Shown one piece after another: positions 23,080 through 33,354 of a stretch of DNA of 64,000 bases. Made by a program: the position numbers and the translations under genes. The DNA comes from Faecalibacterium langellae. Its GTDB lineage: Bacteria; Bacillota; Clostridia; Oscillospirales; Ruminococcaceae. Every line of letters begins with the position of its first letter. Within the stretch, counting starts at the first letter, position 1. Location of the stretch: NCBI RefSeq assembly GCF_002549775.1, contig NZ_NMTR01000019.1:114525-178524 (forward strand), read 5' to 3'. The notes beneath the pieces were generated by a model, which saw only the letters and a list, made by a program, of their open reading frames with translations, searched no databases and was not told the DNA's origin.

Positions 23080-25071
23080 ATGGCAAAAAAACAGGAATAT
23101 GGCAACGAGAGTATCACTTCCTTAAAAGGTGCCGACCGTGTGCGCAAGCGCCCGGCCGTCATCTTTGGTTCCGACGGTGTGGAGGGCTGCGCCCACTCCA
23201 TTTTTGAGATCGTCTCCAACTCCATCGATGAGGCCCGCGACGGCCACGGTGACACCATCAATGTGACCCGCTGCAAGGACGGCAGCGTCATCGTGGAGGA
23301 CTTTGGCCGCGGCATGCCCGTGGACTGGAACAACGGCGAGGGCCGCTACAACTGGGAACTGCTGTTCTGCGAGATGTACGCAGGCGGCAAGTATGGCGAG
23401 GGCGAGGACAACTACGAGTTCAGCCTGGGCCTGAACGGTCTGGGCCTGTGCGCCACCCAGTACGCTTCTGCCTGGATGACCGCCGACATCTACCGCGACG
23501 GCTATCACTACCACCTTGACTTCAAAAAAGGTGAGAACGTGGGCGGTCTGCAGAAGGAAGCCTACAAGGGCCGCCGCACCGGCAGTATCATCCACTGGAA
23601 GCCGGACGACGAGGTGTTCACCGACATCGACGTGCCCGCCAGCTATTACAAGGACACTTTGCGCCGTCAGGCTGTGGTCAACGCGGGCCTGACTCTCAAT
23701 TTCATCGACGAGCGCGAGAAGGACCCCGCCACTGGCAAGCCCTGGAAGGAGAGCTGGTGCTATGAGCACGGCATCGCCGACTACGTGGCCGAAGTGGCGG
23801 GCGAGGACAGCCTGACGCCCGTGTTCAGCTGTGAGAGCGAAGCGTCCGGCCGCGACCGCGAGGATCAGCCGGACTATAAAGTGCGCATGAGCGCGGCCTT
23901 CTGCTTCTCCAACAAGGTGCAGATGCTGGAATACTACCACAACTCCTCCTGGCTGGAGCACGGCGGCAGCCCGGAGCACGCAGTGCGCACCGCTTTTGTG
24001 TACCAGATCAACAAGTACCTGAAGGATAAAAACCTCTATAAAAAGGGCGAAAGTGCTATCAGCTTTCAGGATGTGCAGGACTGTCTGGTGTATGTGTCGT
24101 CCAGCTTCTCCACCCGCACCAGCTACGAGAACCAGACCAAAAAGGCCATCACCAACAAGTTCGTCTCCCAGGCGATGACCGACTTCCTCAAACACTATCT
24201 GGAAGTCTACTTCCTCGAAAAGCCCGAGGAAGCGCAGAAGATCTGCCAGCAGGTGCTGGTGAACAAGCAGAGCCGCGAACACGCTGAAAAAACGCGCCAG
24301 AGCATCAAAAAGACGCTGTCCACCCAGATCGACCTTGCCAACCGCGTGCAGAAGTTCGTGGACTGCCGCACCAAGGACGCCTCCCGCCGCGAGCTGTACA
24401 TCGTGGAGGGCGACTCCGCTATGGGCGCGGTCAAGTCCAGCCGCGACAGTGAATATCAGGCCATCATGCCCATCCGCGGCAAGATCCTGAACTGCCTGAA
24501 AGCCGATTATGCCCGCATTTTCAAATCGGATGTCATCGTAGACCTCATCAAGGTGATGGGCTGCGGCGTGGAGCTGGGCGGCAAGCACAACAAGGAACTG
24601 GCTACCTTCAACCTCGACAACCTGCGGTTCAACAAGATCGTCATCTGTACCGATGCCGACGTGGACGGTTACCAGATCCGCACGTTGGTGCTCACCATGC
24701 TCTACCGCCTGACGCCCACCCTCATCGAGAAGGGCTATGTGTATATCGCGGAGTCGCCGCTGTACGAGATCACGACGAAAGACCGCACCTATTTCGCCTA
24801 CACCGAGCCGGAGAAAGCGGCCTTCCTCGAGGAGATCGGCGACAAAAAATACACCATCCAGCGCTCCAAAGGTCTGGGTGAAAACGACCCCGAGATGATG
24901 TGGCTGACCACCATGAACCCGGAGAGCCGCCGCCTTATTAAGGTCATGCCCACCGATGTGGTGCAGACGGCGCAGGTGTTCGACATCCTGCTGGGCGACA
25001 ACCTTGCAGGCCGCAAGGAGCACATTGCCCAGCACGGCGCGGAATATCTGGACGATCTGGATGTGTCTTAA
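23080..25071 (+). CDS. parE: type IIA DNA topoisomerase subunit B (topoisomerase IV ParE-like)
   Basis: A 663-residue ATPase subunit. The GHKL ATPase pocket shows Glu43 and Asn47 in HSIFEIVSNSIDEA and the ADP-binding DFGRGMPVD. The TOPRIM domain shows YIVEGDSAMGAV and the metal site DADVDGYQIRTL. The usual GyrB N-terminal DDGRGIPV reads EDFGRGMPV. It opens an operon with the A subunit 12 nt downstream. It could be named GyrB-like from sequence alone; the pairing with a shorter A subunit and its clostridial layout favour ParE. The start at 23080 follows GGGAGGAGC; the longer frame from 23020 has no ribosome site. Confidence 0.88.
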   Translation: MAKKQEYGNESITSLKGADRVRKRPAVIFGSDGVEGCAHSIFEIVSNSIDEARDGHGDTINVTRCKDGSVIVEDFGRGMPVDWNNGEGRYNWELLFCEMYAGGKYGEGEDNYEFSLGLNGLGLCATQYASAWMTADIYRDGYHYHLDFKKGENVGGLQKEAYKGRRTGSIIHWKPDDEVFTDIDVPASYYKDTLRRQAVVNAGLTLNFIDEREKDPATGKPWKESWCYEHGIADYVAEVAGEDSLTPVFSCESEASGRDREDQPDYKVRMSAAFCFSNKVQMLEYYHNSSWLEHGGSPEHAVRTAFVYQINKYLKDKNLYKKGESAISFQDVQDCLVYVSSSFSTRTSYENQTKKAITNKFVSQAMTDFLKHYLEVYFLEKPEEAQKICQQVLVNKQSREHAEKTRQSIKKTLSTQIDLANRVQKFVDCRTKDASRRELYIVEGDSAMGAVKSSRDSEYQAIMPIRGKILNCLKADYARIFKSDVIVDLIKVMGCGVELGGKHNKELATFNLDNLRFNKIVICTDADVDGYQIRTLVLTMLYRLTPTLIEKGYVYIAESPLYEITTKDRTYFAYTEPEKAAFLEEIGDKKYTIQRSKGLGENDPEMMWLTTMNPESRRLIKVMPTDVVQTAQVFDILLGDNLAGRKEHIAQHGAEYLDDLDVS

Positions 25072-25083
25072 AGAGGAAAAACA

Positions 25084-27333
25084 ATGGCAAAAAAACAAAG
25101 CAAGAAAACACTCAAGCCGGTGCGCCCGCAGCTGGGCGACGGCGTTGAAATCTTAAATGCCGGCAGCGTGCTGGAAGACCCCATCACCCGCACGCTGGAA
25201 ACCAACTATATGCCCTACGCCATGAGCGTCATCGTCAGCCGTGCGCTGCCGGAGATCGACGGCTTCAAGCCCGCCCACCGCAAGCTGCTGTACACCATGT
25301 ACGAGATGGGCCTGCTGAAAGGGGCCCGCACTAAATCGGCCAACATCGTGGGCAGCACCATGCACCTGAACCCCCACGGCGACGCCGCCATCTACGACAC
25401 CATGGTGCGCATGGGCCGCGGCAACGAAAGCCTGCTGGTGCCCTTCGTGGACAGCAAGGGCAACTTCGGCAAAGCCTACAGCCGCGATATGTCCTGCGCT
25501 GCCGCCCGTTACACCGAGGCAAAGCTGGAAGGCGTGTGCGAGGAGCTGTTCCGGGACATCGACAAGGAGACCGTGGACTTTGTGCCCAACTACGACAGCA
25601 CCACCACCGAGCCCACCCTGCTGCCGGTGACCTTCCCCACCATTCTGGCCAACAACACGCTGGGCATCGCAGTCGGCATGGCCTGCAACATCTGCTCGTT
25701 CAATCTGGCAGAGCTGTGCGCCACCACCGTGGCACTGATGAAGGACGAACACCACGACATCTCCACCACCATGCCCGCCCCGGACTTCGTGGGCGGCGGC
25801 CAAATTCTCTACGATGAAGCGCAGATGCGTGAAATTTACGAGAACGGCCGCGGCAGCGTGAAGGTGCGTGCCCGCTACAATGTGGTGCCGGGCGAGAACA
25901 TGATCGAGGTGACCCAGATCCCGCCCACCACCACCGTGGAAGCCATCATGGACAAAATTGCCGAGCTGGTCAAGGCCGGCAAGGTGAAAGAGATCAGCGA
26001 CATGCGCGACGAGACCGACCTGAACGGCCTGAAGCTGACGCTGGACCTCAAGCGCGGCGTGGACGCCGACAAGCTGATGGCAAAGCTGTTCAAGGCGACG
26101 CCCTTGGAGGACAGCTTCAGCTGCAACTTCAACATTCTGGTGTCCGGCCAGCCTCGCGTGATGGGCGTGCGCGAAATTTTAAAAGAGTGGACGGCCTTCC
26201 GCGTGGAATGCGTGCGCCGCCGCACCTACTACGACCTGCACGGCAAGGAAAAGCGCCTGCACCTGCTCAAGGGTCTTGCCGCCATCCTGCTGGACATCGA
26301 CAAGGCCATCAAGATCATCCGCACCACTGAGGAGGAGACCGAAGTGGTGCCCAACCTGATGATCGGCTTCGGCATCGACGAAGTGCAGGCCGATTATGTG
26401 GCTGAGATCAAGCTGCGCCACCTGAACCGGGAGTATATCCTCAAGCGCACCAGCGAGATCGAACAGCTGGAAAAGGATATCGCCGACCTGAACGATATTC
26501 TGGCAAAACCTGCCCGCATCCGCCGCATCATCATCAATGAACTGAACGATGTGGCCAAGAAATACGGCCAGCCCCGCCGCAGCGAAATTTTGTATGACCT
26601 GCCCGAGGAGGAGAGCGGCGCGGAAGAAGAAGCCGTGCCGGATTATCCTGTCACCGTGTTCTTCACCCGCGAGGGCTACTTCAAGAAGATTCCGCCGCAG
26701 GGTCTGCGCACTGCCGGTGCCCACAAGCTGAAAGAGGGCGACGAGATCGTCCAGCAGATCGAGACCCGAAACAACATGGAAGCGCTGTTCTTCACCGACA
26801 AACAGCAGGTGTACAAGGTGCGTCTGGCCGAGTTGGAGGACGGCAAGGTGGCCCAGATGGGCATCTTCATCCCGGGCCGTCTTGCGATGGACGAGGGCGA
26901 GAATGTGCTGGCTATGGTCATCACCGGTGACTACAGCGGCCACATGCTGTTCTTCTTCGCCAGCGGCAAGTGCGCGAAAATTCCGCTGAGCTCCTATGCC
27001 ACCAAGCAGAACCGGCGAAAACTGCTCAAGGCCTACTGCGACAAGGAACCGCTGGCAAAGCTTCTGTTCCTGCCGGAGGAGACCGAGCTTGCCATCCGCA
27101 CCAGCGCCAGCCGGATGCTGCTGGTGGGGTCGGCGCAGATCGCCGCCAAGACCACCCGCGACAGCCAGGGCGTGGCGGTGGTCACGCTGAAGAAGAACCA
27201 GACCATCGCGTCGGTGGTCCCGGCAGACACGCTGGAACTGGCCGACCCGCACCGCTACCGCGTGCGCAGCCTGCCCGCCACCGGTGCGCTGATCCGCGCG
27301 GAGGACTCAGGGGAGCAGATGAGTTTGCTGTAA
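25084..27333 (+). CDS. parC: type IIA DNA topoisomerase subunit A (topoisomerase IV ParC-like)
   Basis: A 749-residue DNA-cleaving subunit. The winged-helix region holds YAMSVIVSRALPEIDGFKPAHRKLLY, the NPHGD motif near residue 97, and the catalytic tyrosine Tyr143 in AARYTEAKLEG. The C-terminal 250 residues form a weakly repeated beta-pinwheel-like region (VFFTREGYFKKIPPQ, ALFFTDKQQVYKVR, MLFFFASGKCAKIP) with no GyrA box evident, which supports ParC over GyrA. The AAGAGG site lies in the 12-nt gap after the B subunit, so the two are made together. Confidence 0.88.
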   Translation: MAKKQSKKTLKPVRPQLGDGVEILNAGSVLEDPITRTLETNYMPYAMSVIVSRALPEIDGFKPAHRKLLYTMYEMGLLKGARTKSANIVGSTMHLNPHGDAAIYDTMVRMGRGNESLLVPFVDSKGNFGKAYSRDMSCAAARYTEAKLEGVCEELFRDIDKETVDFVPNYDSTTTEPTLLPVTFPTILANNTLGIAVGMACNICSFNLAELCATTVALMKDEHHDISTTMPAPDFVGGGQILYDEAQMREIYENGRGSVKVRARYNVVPGENMIEVTQIPPTTTVEAIMDKIAELVKAGKVKEISDMRDETDLNGLKLTLDLKRGVDADKLMAKLFKATPLEDSFSCNFNILVSGQPRVMGVREILKEWTAFRVECVRRRTYYDLHGKEKRLHLLKGLAAILLDIDKAIKIIRTTEEETEVVPNLMIGFGIDEVQADYVAEIKLRHLNREYILKRTSEIEQLEKDIADLNDILAKPARIRRIIINELNDVAKKYGQPRRSEILYDLPEEESGAEEEAVPDYPVTVFFTREGYFKKIPPQGLRTAGAHKLKEGDEIVQQIETRNNMEALFFTDKQQVYKVRLAELEDGKVAQMGIFIPGRLAMDEGENVLAMVITGDYSGHMLFFFASGKCAKIPLSSYATKQNRRKLLKAYCDKEPLAKLLFLPEETELAIRTSASRMLLVGSAQIAAKTTRDSQGVAVVTLKKNQTIASVVPADTLELADPHRYRVRSLPATGALIRAEDSGEQMSLL

Positions 27334-27371
27334 TGTTCCCATGCAGAGCATTTTCGCGTGGGATAGGTGGG

Positions 27372-27660
27372 ATGGCTTTTATACAATGGTTCTCCGCCGG
27401 ACACGTTCTCTTTTGCGTGCCAAAAGAGAACCAGAAAAGCACCCGCTACTTTCGAGGCGCGGGAGGCACGAACTAGGGGCTGCACGCCCCTAGTAACCCC
27501 AAAGCTGTTGGGCTCCATACAAAAAATCCAAGTCGCTGCGCTAAAGGATTTTTTGTGTTCCGCCGATTTCAAGTCGCTTGCGCGACGAGCCGTACGGGGA
27601 AGCTCGTGCTCTTTCTGCCGCGCGGCAGCCGAAGGCTGACAGCAGCAAAATGCTGTTTGC
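27372..27660. repeat. dispersed repeat family R, copy 2
   Basis: Shares ordered blocks with 21734-22020 (for example CAAAAGAGAACCAGAAAA, GGGGCTGCACGCCCCT and AGGCTGACAGCAGCA) at lower identity between blocks. Lies in the 589-nt gene-free stretch between parC and rlmH. Confidence 0.7.
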
Positions 27661-27684
27661 CGCAACGACCCCACCTGTGAAAAT

Positions 27685-27718
27685 GTGTTTGGAGCAGCCC
27701 GCAGGCCGCGACAAACAC
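27685..27718 (-). terminator. hairpin paired with element E copy A
   Basis: GTGTTTG ... CAAACAC with inner GCCC/GGGC-type pairing; minus-strand exit is ATTTTCAC. It sits 13 nt beyond the end of element E copy A, as in the other copies. Confidence 0.5.
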
Positions 27719-27731
27719 GAAAATAAAAATG

Positions 27732-27880
27732 GATTTTCCGCTGAAGATGCCCAGCAACGACGACGACCGCCGCCAGCGGCGGAAACAGGGAGGAGTTGTT
27801 GGGGCAGCGGCCAGCAAGACAGACGCAAGTGCCGCCCAAGGCACGAAGCGGATGCTGGGTGCCGCAACCCGTAAGACGCG
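27732..27880 (-). repeat. structured repeat element E, copy A
   Basis: About 150 nt read on the minus strand from ACGGGTTGCGGCACCC to AGCGGAAAAT, homologous to 51251-51400 and 56807-56962 but more diverged. The inner hairpin CCGCC-GCT-GGCGG replaces CTGCC-ACA-GGCAG of the other copies with paired base changes, supporting an RNA fold. Confidence 0.75.
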
Positions 27881-27922
27881 GAGGGCATTTTAAATTGTTG
27901 AGCCTGAAAAGAGGAAGCTGTC

Positions 27923-28408
27923 ATGCAAAATATCGACCTGATCTGTGTGGGCAAGCTCAACGCGAAGTACTTCGCTGAGGGCGTGGCCGAATACCAGAAG
28001 CGGCTGGCCGCGTTCGCTTCCTTCCGCATCATTGAACTGCCGGAAGAAAAGATCGAGGAAAAGAACGCTTCCGATGCTGTGGTAAAAAAGGCGCTGGAAA
28101 AAGAGGGCAAAGCCATCCTGTCCAGCGTGCGCAAGGGCGCGGCCATCGTGGCCATGTGCATTGAAGGCAAGCAGATCTCCTCCGACGAGCTGGCCCAGTT
28201 CCTGGCCGACCGCGCCAACAGCGGGGCCGGAGATGTGGCCTTCGTCATTGGTTCGTCCCACGGCCTTGCGGAAGAAGTAAAGCGCGCCGCCGCCCTCAAG
28301 TTCAGCATGGGCCGCATCACCATGCCGCACCAGCTGGCCCGCCTTGTGCTCACCGAGCAAATTTACCGCGCCTGCACCATCAACGCGGGAATGAAATACC
28401 ACAAGTAA
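27923..28408 (+). CDS. rlmH: 23S rRNA (pseudouridine1915-N3)-methyltransferase
   Basis: A 161-residue SPOUT-type methyltransferase that modifies helix 69 of 23S rRNA. Family signatures are DLICVGKLNAKYFAEGVAEY at the start, LCIEGK-type AMCIEGKQISS, the knot glycine-rich loop FVIGSSHGLAEEVK and the conserved end LTEQIYRACTINAGMKYHK. AGAGGAAGC lies upstream of the ATG. It is transcribed alone, with a strong terminator behind. Confidence 0.96.
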   Translation: MQNIDLICVGKLNAKYFAEGVAEYQKRLAAFASFRIIELPEEKIEEKNASDAVVKKALEKEGKAILSSVRKGAAIVAMCIEGKQISSDELAQFLADRANSGAGDVAFVIGSSHGLAEEVKRAAALKFSMGRITMPHQLARLVLTEQIYRACTINAGMKYHK

Positions 28409-28422
28409 AACTATAATGAAAT

Positions 28423-28480
28423 AGTCCGCTCTGTTGCCGAAAGGAAACCCCTTTCGGTGCAGGGCGGGCTTTTTGTTTTT
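28423..28480 (+). terminator. terminator of rlmH
   Basis: AGTCCGCTCTG...CCGAAAGG / CCTTTCGG...CAGGGCGGGCT (two G-U) followed by TTTTTGTTTTT. Confidence 0.9.
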
Positions 28481-28565
28481 GGGGCCGATGCGGCCTTTGC
28501 CGGTCCTTAGCCGATATGACGCGATTTGACACAAATTGCGGATTTTATCGGGCAGGAGAGTTCGC

Positions 28566-28619
28566 TATAATATGACCATCAATTTTTCTGTTATTACCAA
28601 AAGTGCGGCCAATAACAGA
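28566..28619 (+). promoter_or_regulatory. -10 box and leader inverted repeat before the sensory operon
   Basis: TATAAT at 28566-28571 lacks a good -35 box. Just downstream TCTGTTATT (28587-28595) and AATAACAGA (28611-28619) form a perfect 9-bp inverted repeat around a 15-nt loop. It could be an operator for an activator-type regulator or a 5'UTR stem. Confidence 0.5.
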
Positions 28620-28640
28620 AGGTATCAGAGGTAGAGGATT

Positions 28641-29483
28641 ATGAATGCGCGAAGCAGAAGATTGCGGTTTTTCAGCCTGGCGCTGGCGGTGCTGGGCCTG
28701 TGCATGGTGCTGCTGTGCGGCTGCCGCCCGGCCGAAGAAAAAGCGGACAGCAGCCCGGCAGAGCTGCCGGTCATCGTGGTGGGCAGCGACAACTACCCGC
28801 CTTTCAATTACACCGGCTCGGACGGTCAGCCCACCGGCGTGGATGTGGAGCTGGCCCAGGAGGCATTCCGCCGCCTGGGTTATCGGGTGCAGTTCGTGAC
28901 CATCAACTGGGAGGAGAAGAAGACCTTGGTGGAGAACGGCACCATTGACTGTGCCTGGGGCAGCTTTTCCATGAACGGGCGTGAGGACGAATACACCTGG
29001 GCCGGGCCCTATCTGCACAGCCGTCAGGTGGTGGCCGTGCGCACCAGCAGCGACATCTATACCCTGGCCGACCTTGCGGACAAGACGCTGGTGGTGCAGT
29101 CCACCACAAAGCCGGAGGAGCTGTTCCTTGATGCAGCGGCGAACGGTCTGCCGCAGCTGCGGGCGGTGTACTCGCTGCAGGACCGCGACCTGATCTACAC
29201 CACCCTCATCAAGGGCTATGCGGATGCCCTGGCTGCCCACGAAAGCGCCATCCGGCAGTTTATGAAGGACTACAGCGTGGAGTACCGCATTCTGGCCGAG
29301 CCGCTGATGCAGGCGGACCTCGGCGTGGCCTTTGCCAAGGACCGGGCCGATGGTCTGCCTCAGCGGCTGACCGAGACCTTCCGGGAAATGCTGGCCGATG
29401 GCACCACCCGGGAGATCGTGTCTCGCTACCTCGACGAACCGGACCACTATCTGGAGGGAATGGGGGGCAGCAGCGATGACTGA
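28641..29483 (+). CDS. family 3 extracellular solute-binding lipoprotein
   Basis: A 280-residue lipoprotein. The signal segment ends in a lipobox with Cys28 (LLCGC). The mature part is an amino-acid-type periplasmic-binding fold (VGSDNYPPFNYTG...GVDVELAQEAFRRLGY; DCAWGSFSMNGRE; LVVQSTTKPEELFL). No ABC permease or ATPase gene is next to it. Instead it overlaps by 8 nt the start of a membrane hybrid histidine kinase, so it may serve as the ligand sensor for that kinase rather than for transport. The ligand is unknown. Confidence 0.85.
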   Translation: MNARSRRLRFFSLALAVLGLCMVLLCGCRPAEEKADSSPAELPVIVVGSDNYPPFNYTGSDGQPTGVDVELAQEAFRRLGYRVQFVTINWEEKKTLVENGTIDCAWGSFSMNGREDEYTWAGPYLHSRQVVAVRTSSDIYTLADLADKTLVVQSTTKPEELFLDAAANGLPQLRAVYSLQDRDLIYTTLIKGYADALAAHESAIRQFMKDYSVEYRILAEPLMQADLGVAFAKDRADGLPQRLTETFREMLADGTTREIVSRYLDEPDHYLEGMGGSSDD

Positions 29484-31662
29484 GGAATGGAAGAAAATAA
29501 TCATTCGGTATCACTACATCGTGGTCTGCATCCTGATGGGGCTGCTGGTGCTGGGCGGCGTGTTCGTTGGCTCCATACAGACAGACCTGAACACGGCGGA
29601 AAAGCATTTTTCGGATACCATCAGCTATATCAAAGAGCAGTGCACCGGCTACGACAACCTGAACCTTGCCTCCGAGACCAAGAGTCTGATGCGGGTCATG
29701 GAGAACGTGCAGCACCTGTGCAGCGACATCGAACGGGAACGGGAGCTGGATGATGCCGCGGTGGCACAATATCTGCGCAGCTACACCATCACCGGTGCGC
29801 TGCTGCTCACGCCGGAGGGCAAAGTGGAGTGCAGCGCTTCGACGGATGACCCACTCACGGCGGACGAGCTGCCGCAGACGCTTTCCCGCACGACGCTGCT
29901 GAACGTGGCCGACCACCCGCAGCAGGTCTATGCGGGGCGGGTCGAGCTGGAGGACGGCTCCTATGTGGATATCGCGGCCTGTGCCCGCACGGACAAACGC
30001 GGCGTGCTGGTGGTGTATTACCACACCACGGAAGAATATGTGCGCAACTACAACCTTTCTTATCAGAACATCGTGCAGGGATATTCACCGCAGGTGGACG
30101 GCACCATTGTGGTGACCCGGGGCGACCAGATCGTGGCCAGCAACGATGCGTCCCTGCTGGGCACCAGTGTGGACGATATGCCCGTTCTGGCGGGTCTGAA
30201 GACCAATGGCACCGACGGAAAAATGCTCCATGTACACACCGGCTGGACCGGGCCGGGGTGCGCCTACGGCGTCATTGAGCGCGGGCGCAATTTCTATGTG
30301 TATGTGTTCCGGCCGGAAGCCGAGGTGTTCGATTCCACCCCGCGCAACATGCTGTTTGCGGTGTTCGTGTATGCGGTCATCCTCTTTCTGGTGCAGATGC
30401 TGCGCTGGAAGACGGCCCAGCGCTACCGCGAACAGCAGCTGCGCCGGGAGCAGGAGTATCAGAAGCAGCTCAAGGCCGAGGCCCTCAAGGCGGAAGCTGC
30501 CAATATTGCAAAGACCGAATTCCTGCAGCGCATGAGCCACGATATCCGCACGCCCATCAACGGCATCCGCGGCATGGTGGAGATCGGCGACCATTACCCG
30601 GAGGACACCGCTCGGCAGACCGAGTGCCGCCGCAAGATCTGGGAGGCGTCCACCCTGCTGCTGGAGCTGGTGAACGAAGTGCTGGACATGGGCAAGCTGG
30701 AATCCGGCGAGATCGTGCTGGAAAAGGTGCCCTTTGACCTGCCGCAGCTGCTGGACGAGACCTGCACTGTGCTGGAAAAACAGGCGGCAGAGCGCGGCAT
30801 CCGCATCCGGCGCAGACCCATGGAGGTGGAGCACACCAAACTGATCGGCAGCCCGCTGCACGTCAAGCGCCTTTTGATGAACATCCTCAGCAACGCCGTC
30901 AAATACAACAAGGACAATGGCCGCGTCACGCTGGAATGCACCGAGCTGCCCGGTGAAGGGGACACGGTGCAGATCCGTTTTGTCTGCGCCGACACCGGCA
31001 TCGGCATGAGCGATGAATTCCAGGAGCGGCTCTACGAGCCCTTCAGTCAGGAGAAAAGCGGCCCCCGCTCCACCTACGGCGGCACCGGCCTTGGCATGGC
31101 CATCACAAAAAGTCTGGTGGACCGCATGGGCGGCACCATCACGTTCCGGAGCGAAAAGGATGTGGGCACCGCCTACACCATCACCCTGCCGTTTACCGCA
31201 GACCCCAGTGCCGCCCCGGCGGCTGCCGAGCAGCACAGGGAGGCCGATCTCTCGGTGCTGCAGGGGGCGAAGGTGCTGCTGGCCGAGGACAACGCCCTGA
31301 ACATCGAGATCGCGGAATTTTTCCTGCAGGAAGTGGGCGTCCGGGTGACCCGGGCTGTGGACGGCCGTCAGGCAGTGGAGGCCTTTGCGGCGTCGCCGGA
31401 AGGCTTTTACGACGCCATTCTCATGGATGTGATGATGCCGGTGATGGACGGCTGCGACGCCGCCCGGGCCATCCGCGCGCTGGACCGCCCGGACGCAAAA
31501 ACGGTGCCCATCTTTGCCATGACGGCCAATGCCTTTGCGGAAGACCGGCAGAAGGCTCTGGCTGCCGGCATGACCGACCACCTGACAAAGCCGCTGGACC
31601 GCATCGTTATGCTGCAGGCACTGGCCAATGTGTGCACTGCACGCGGACAAAACAGCCGATAA
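29476..31662 (+). CDS. membrane hybrid histidine kinase with receiver domain
   Basis: A 728-residue sensor. Membrane helix one (residues about 14-34), a ~270-residue extracellular Cache-like region and membrane helix two (about 300-320) are followed by a short coiled linker. The HisKA box has His355 ([16 protein letters not shown]). The ATPase shows [20 protein letters not shown] and [16 protein letters not shown]-terminal receiver domain has phospho-acceptor Asp651 ([12 protein letters not shown]) and the conserved lysine in LTKPLDR. There is no HPt or output domain, so the downstream partner lies elsewhere. The start overlaps the lipoprotein stop by 8 nt. Confidence 0.9.
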   Translation: MTEEWKKIIIRYHYIVVCILMGLLVLGGVFVGSIQTDLNTAEKHFSDTISYIKEQCTGYDNLNLASETKSLMRVMENVQHLCSDIERERELDDAAVAQYLRSYTITGALLLTPEGKVECSASTDDPLTADELPQTLSRTTLLNVADHPQQVYAGRVELEDGSYVDIAACARTDKRGVLVVYYHTTEEYVRNYNLSYQNIVQGYSPQVDGTIVVTRGDQIVASNDASLLGTSVDDMPVLAGLKTNGTDGKMLHVHTGWTGPGCAYGVIERGRNFYVYVFRPEAEVFDSTPRNMLFAVFVYAVILFLVQMLRWKTAQRYREQQLRREQEYQKQLKAEALKAEAANIAKTEFLQRMSHDIRTPINGIRGMVEIGDHYPEDTARQTECRRKIWEASTLLLELVNEVLDMGKLESGEIVLEKVPFDLPQLLDETCTVLEKQAAERGIRIRRRPMEVEHTKLIGSPLHVKRLLMNILSNAVKYNKDNGRVTLECTELPGEGDTVQIRFVCADTGIGMSDEFQERLYEPFSQEKSGPRSTYGGTGLGMAITKSLVDRMGGTITFRSEKDVGTAYTITLPFTADPSAAPAAAEQHREADLSVLQGAKVLLAEDNALNIEIAEFFLQEVGVRVTRAVDGRQAVEAFAASPEGFYDAILMDVMMPVMDGCDAARAIRALDRPDAKTVPIFAMTANAFAEDRQKALAAGMTDHLTKPLDRIVMLQALANVCTARGQNSR

Positions 31663-31813
31663 GTGCGCTGCGGCTTTACAACCGCGTCAAAACATGATAA
31701 AGTAAAGATACTGTGCTTCCGTTTTGGAACGCACGCCCGGCGGTGGGGAAAGCTGCCGGAAACAACACGACACGACACGGCAAACCAGCCGCGGACGGAA
31801 AGGATGTACTACA

Positions 31814-33235
31814 ATGGAACAGAGCGAAAAGACCCTTGATATGATCGTCAATCTCTGCAAGAACCGTGGTTATGTGTTCCCCGGTTCCGAGATCTACGGC
31901 GGTCTGGCCAACAGCTGGGACTACGGCCCGCTGGGCGTCGAGTTCAAAAACAACGTCAAGAAGGCATGGCTGAAGAAGTTCGTGCAGGAAAGCCCCTACA
32001 ACGTGGGCCTGGATGCAGCCATCATCATGAACCCCCAGACCTGGGTGACCACCGGCCACGTTTCCAGCTTCTCGGACCCCCTGCTGGACTGCCGCGCCTG
32101 CAAGGCACGCCACCGCGCCGATAAGCTCATCGGCGAGGAGCACCCCGAGGTCAATGTGGATGCCATGAGCTTTGACGAGATGGACGCCTTCATCGCTGAG
32201 CATGAGGACATCGTCTGCCCCGTCTGCGGCAAGCACGACTTCACCCCCATCCGCAAGTTCAACCTGATGTTCAAGACCGCCATCGGCGTCACCGAGGACA
32301 GCTCCTCCACCTGCTACCTGCGCCCCGAGACCGCACAGGGCATCTTCGTCAACTTTGCCAACATCCAGCGCACCACCCGCCGCAAGCTGCCCTTCGGCGT
32401 GTGCCAGGTGGGCAAGGCCTTCCGCAACGAGATCACCCCGGGCAACTTCACCTTCCGCACCCGTGAGTTCGAGCAGATGGAGTGCGAGTTCTTCTGCAAG
32501 CCCGGCACCGATCTGGACTGGTTCGCTTACTGGAAGGACTACTGCGAGAACTGGCTGCTGAGCCTTGGCATCAAGAAGGAGCACCTGCGCCTGCGTGACC
32601 ACGAGCCTGCAGAGCTGGCCTTCTACAGCCGCGCCACCACCGATATCGAGTACGCCTTCCCGTTCACCGACTGGGGCGAGCTGTGGGGCATTGCAGACCG
32701 TACCAACTACGACCTGACCCGCCATCAGGAAGCTTCCGGCAAGAGCCTGGAGTACTTCGACAGCGAGACCAACGAGCACTATATCCCCTACGTCATCGAG
32801 CCTTCTCTGGGCTGTGACCGTGTGGCACTGGCCTTCCTGTGCGAGGCTTACGACGAGGAGCACCTGACCGACAGCAAGGGCAAGGAGGACATCCGTACCG
32901 TGCTGCATCTGCATCCGGCGCTGGCTCCCTACAAGTGCGCTGTGCTGCCCCTGAGCAAGAAGCTGGGCGACAAGGCCATGGAGATCCGCAATGAGCTGAG
33001 CAAGTACTTCATGGTGGACTACGACGATACCGGTTCCATCGGCAAGCGCTACCGCCGTGAGGACGAGATCGGCACCCCGTACTGCATCACCGTGGACTTC
33101 GACACCGTGGGCGACGAAGCCAAGGGCATCGTGGCCGACAACTGCGTCACCGTCCGCGACCGCGACACCATGGAGCAGGTGCGTATGCCCATCAGCGAGC
33201 TGAAGGCTTATATTGAGAGCAAGATCGAGTTCTAA
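31814..33235 (+). CDS. glyQS: glycyl-tRNA synthetase, single-chain dimeric type
   Basis: A 473-residue class II aminoacyl-tRNA synthetase. The N-terminal signature is [20 protein letters not shown]. The class II motifs are visible as [20 protein letters not shown] (motif 2 region [21 protein letters not shown]) and motif 3 [15 protein letters not shown]. The C-terminal anticodon domain begins [15 protein letters not shown]. It is of the alpha2 type, not the separate glyQ/glyS type. The start at 31814 follows AAAGGA; the earlier in-frame extension has no support. A strong terminator follows. Confidence 0.96.
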   Translation: MEQSEKTLDMIVNLCKNRGYVFPGSEIYGGLANSWDYGPLGVEFKNNVKKAWLKKFVQESPYNVGLDAAIIMNPQTWVTTGHVSSFSDPLLDCRACKARHRADKLIGEEHPEVNVDAMSFDEMDAFIAEHEDIVCPVCGKHDFTPIRKFNLMFKTAIGVTEDSSSTCYLRPETAQGIFVNFANIQRTTRRKLPFGVCQVGKAFRNEITPGNFTFRTREFEQMECEFFCKPGTDLDWFAYWKDYCENWLLSLGIKKEHLRLRDHEPAELAFYSRATTDIEYAFPFTDWGELWGIADRTNYDLTRHQEASGKSLEYFDSETNEHYIPYVIEPSLGCDRVALAFLCEAYDEEHLTDSKGKEDIRTVLHLHPALAPYKCAVLPLSKKLGDKAMEIRNELSKYFMVDYDDTGSIGKRYRREDEIGTPYCITVDFDTVGDEAKGIVADNCVTVRDRDTMEQVRMPISELKAYIESKIEF

Positions 33236-33246
33236 ACTGCTGTTTC

Positions 33247-33285
33247 AAGGAGCCGTTCCCGGCAAAAGGGGAGCGGCTCCTTTTG
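33247..33285 (+). terminator. terminator of glyQS
   Basis: AAGGAGCCGTTCCC / GGGGAGCGGCTCCTTTTGC with loop GGCAAAA, then a T-rich tail. Confidence 0.9.
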
Positions 33286-33286
33286 C

Positions 33287-33315
33287 TTGTGTTGGGCACG
33301 GGATTGCGGTATACT
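33287..33315 (+). promoter_or_regulatory. promoter of the aminopeptidase gene
   Basis: TTGTGT (33287-33292), a 17-nt spacer and TATACT (33310-33315), 40 nt before the GTG start. Confidence 0.6.
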
Positions 33316-33354
33316 GAAAACAAAAATGCATTTTGCACCGCAGGAGGTTCTAAC

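Noticed and set aside
23080..27333. Calling the topoisomerase pair GyrB/GyrA
   Set aside because: No GyrA box is visible in the A subunit and the pair is shorter than typical gyrase; ParE/ParC fits better, though this is not certain.
27541..28353. A 270-residue minus-strand frame over repeats and rlmH
   Set aside because: It is composed of repeat R, element E and the antisense of rlmH; the similar peptide strings in three places come from the DNA repeat, not from a conserved protein.
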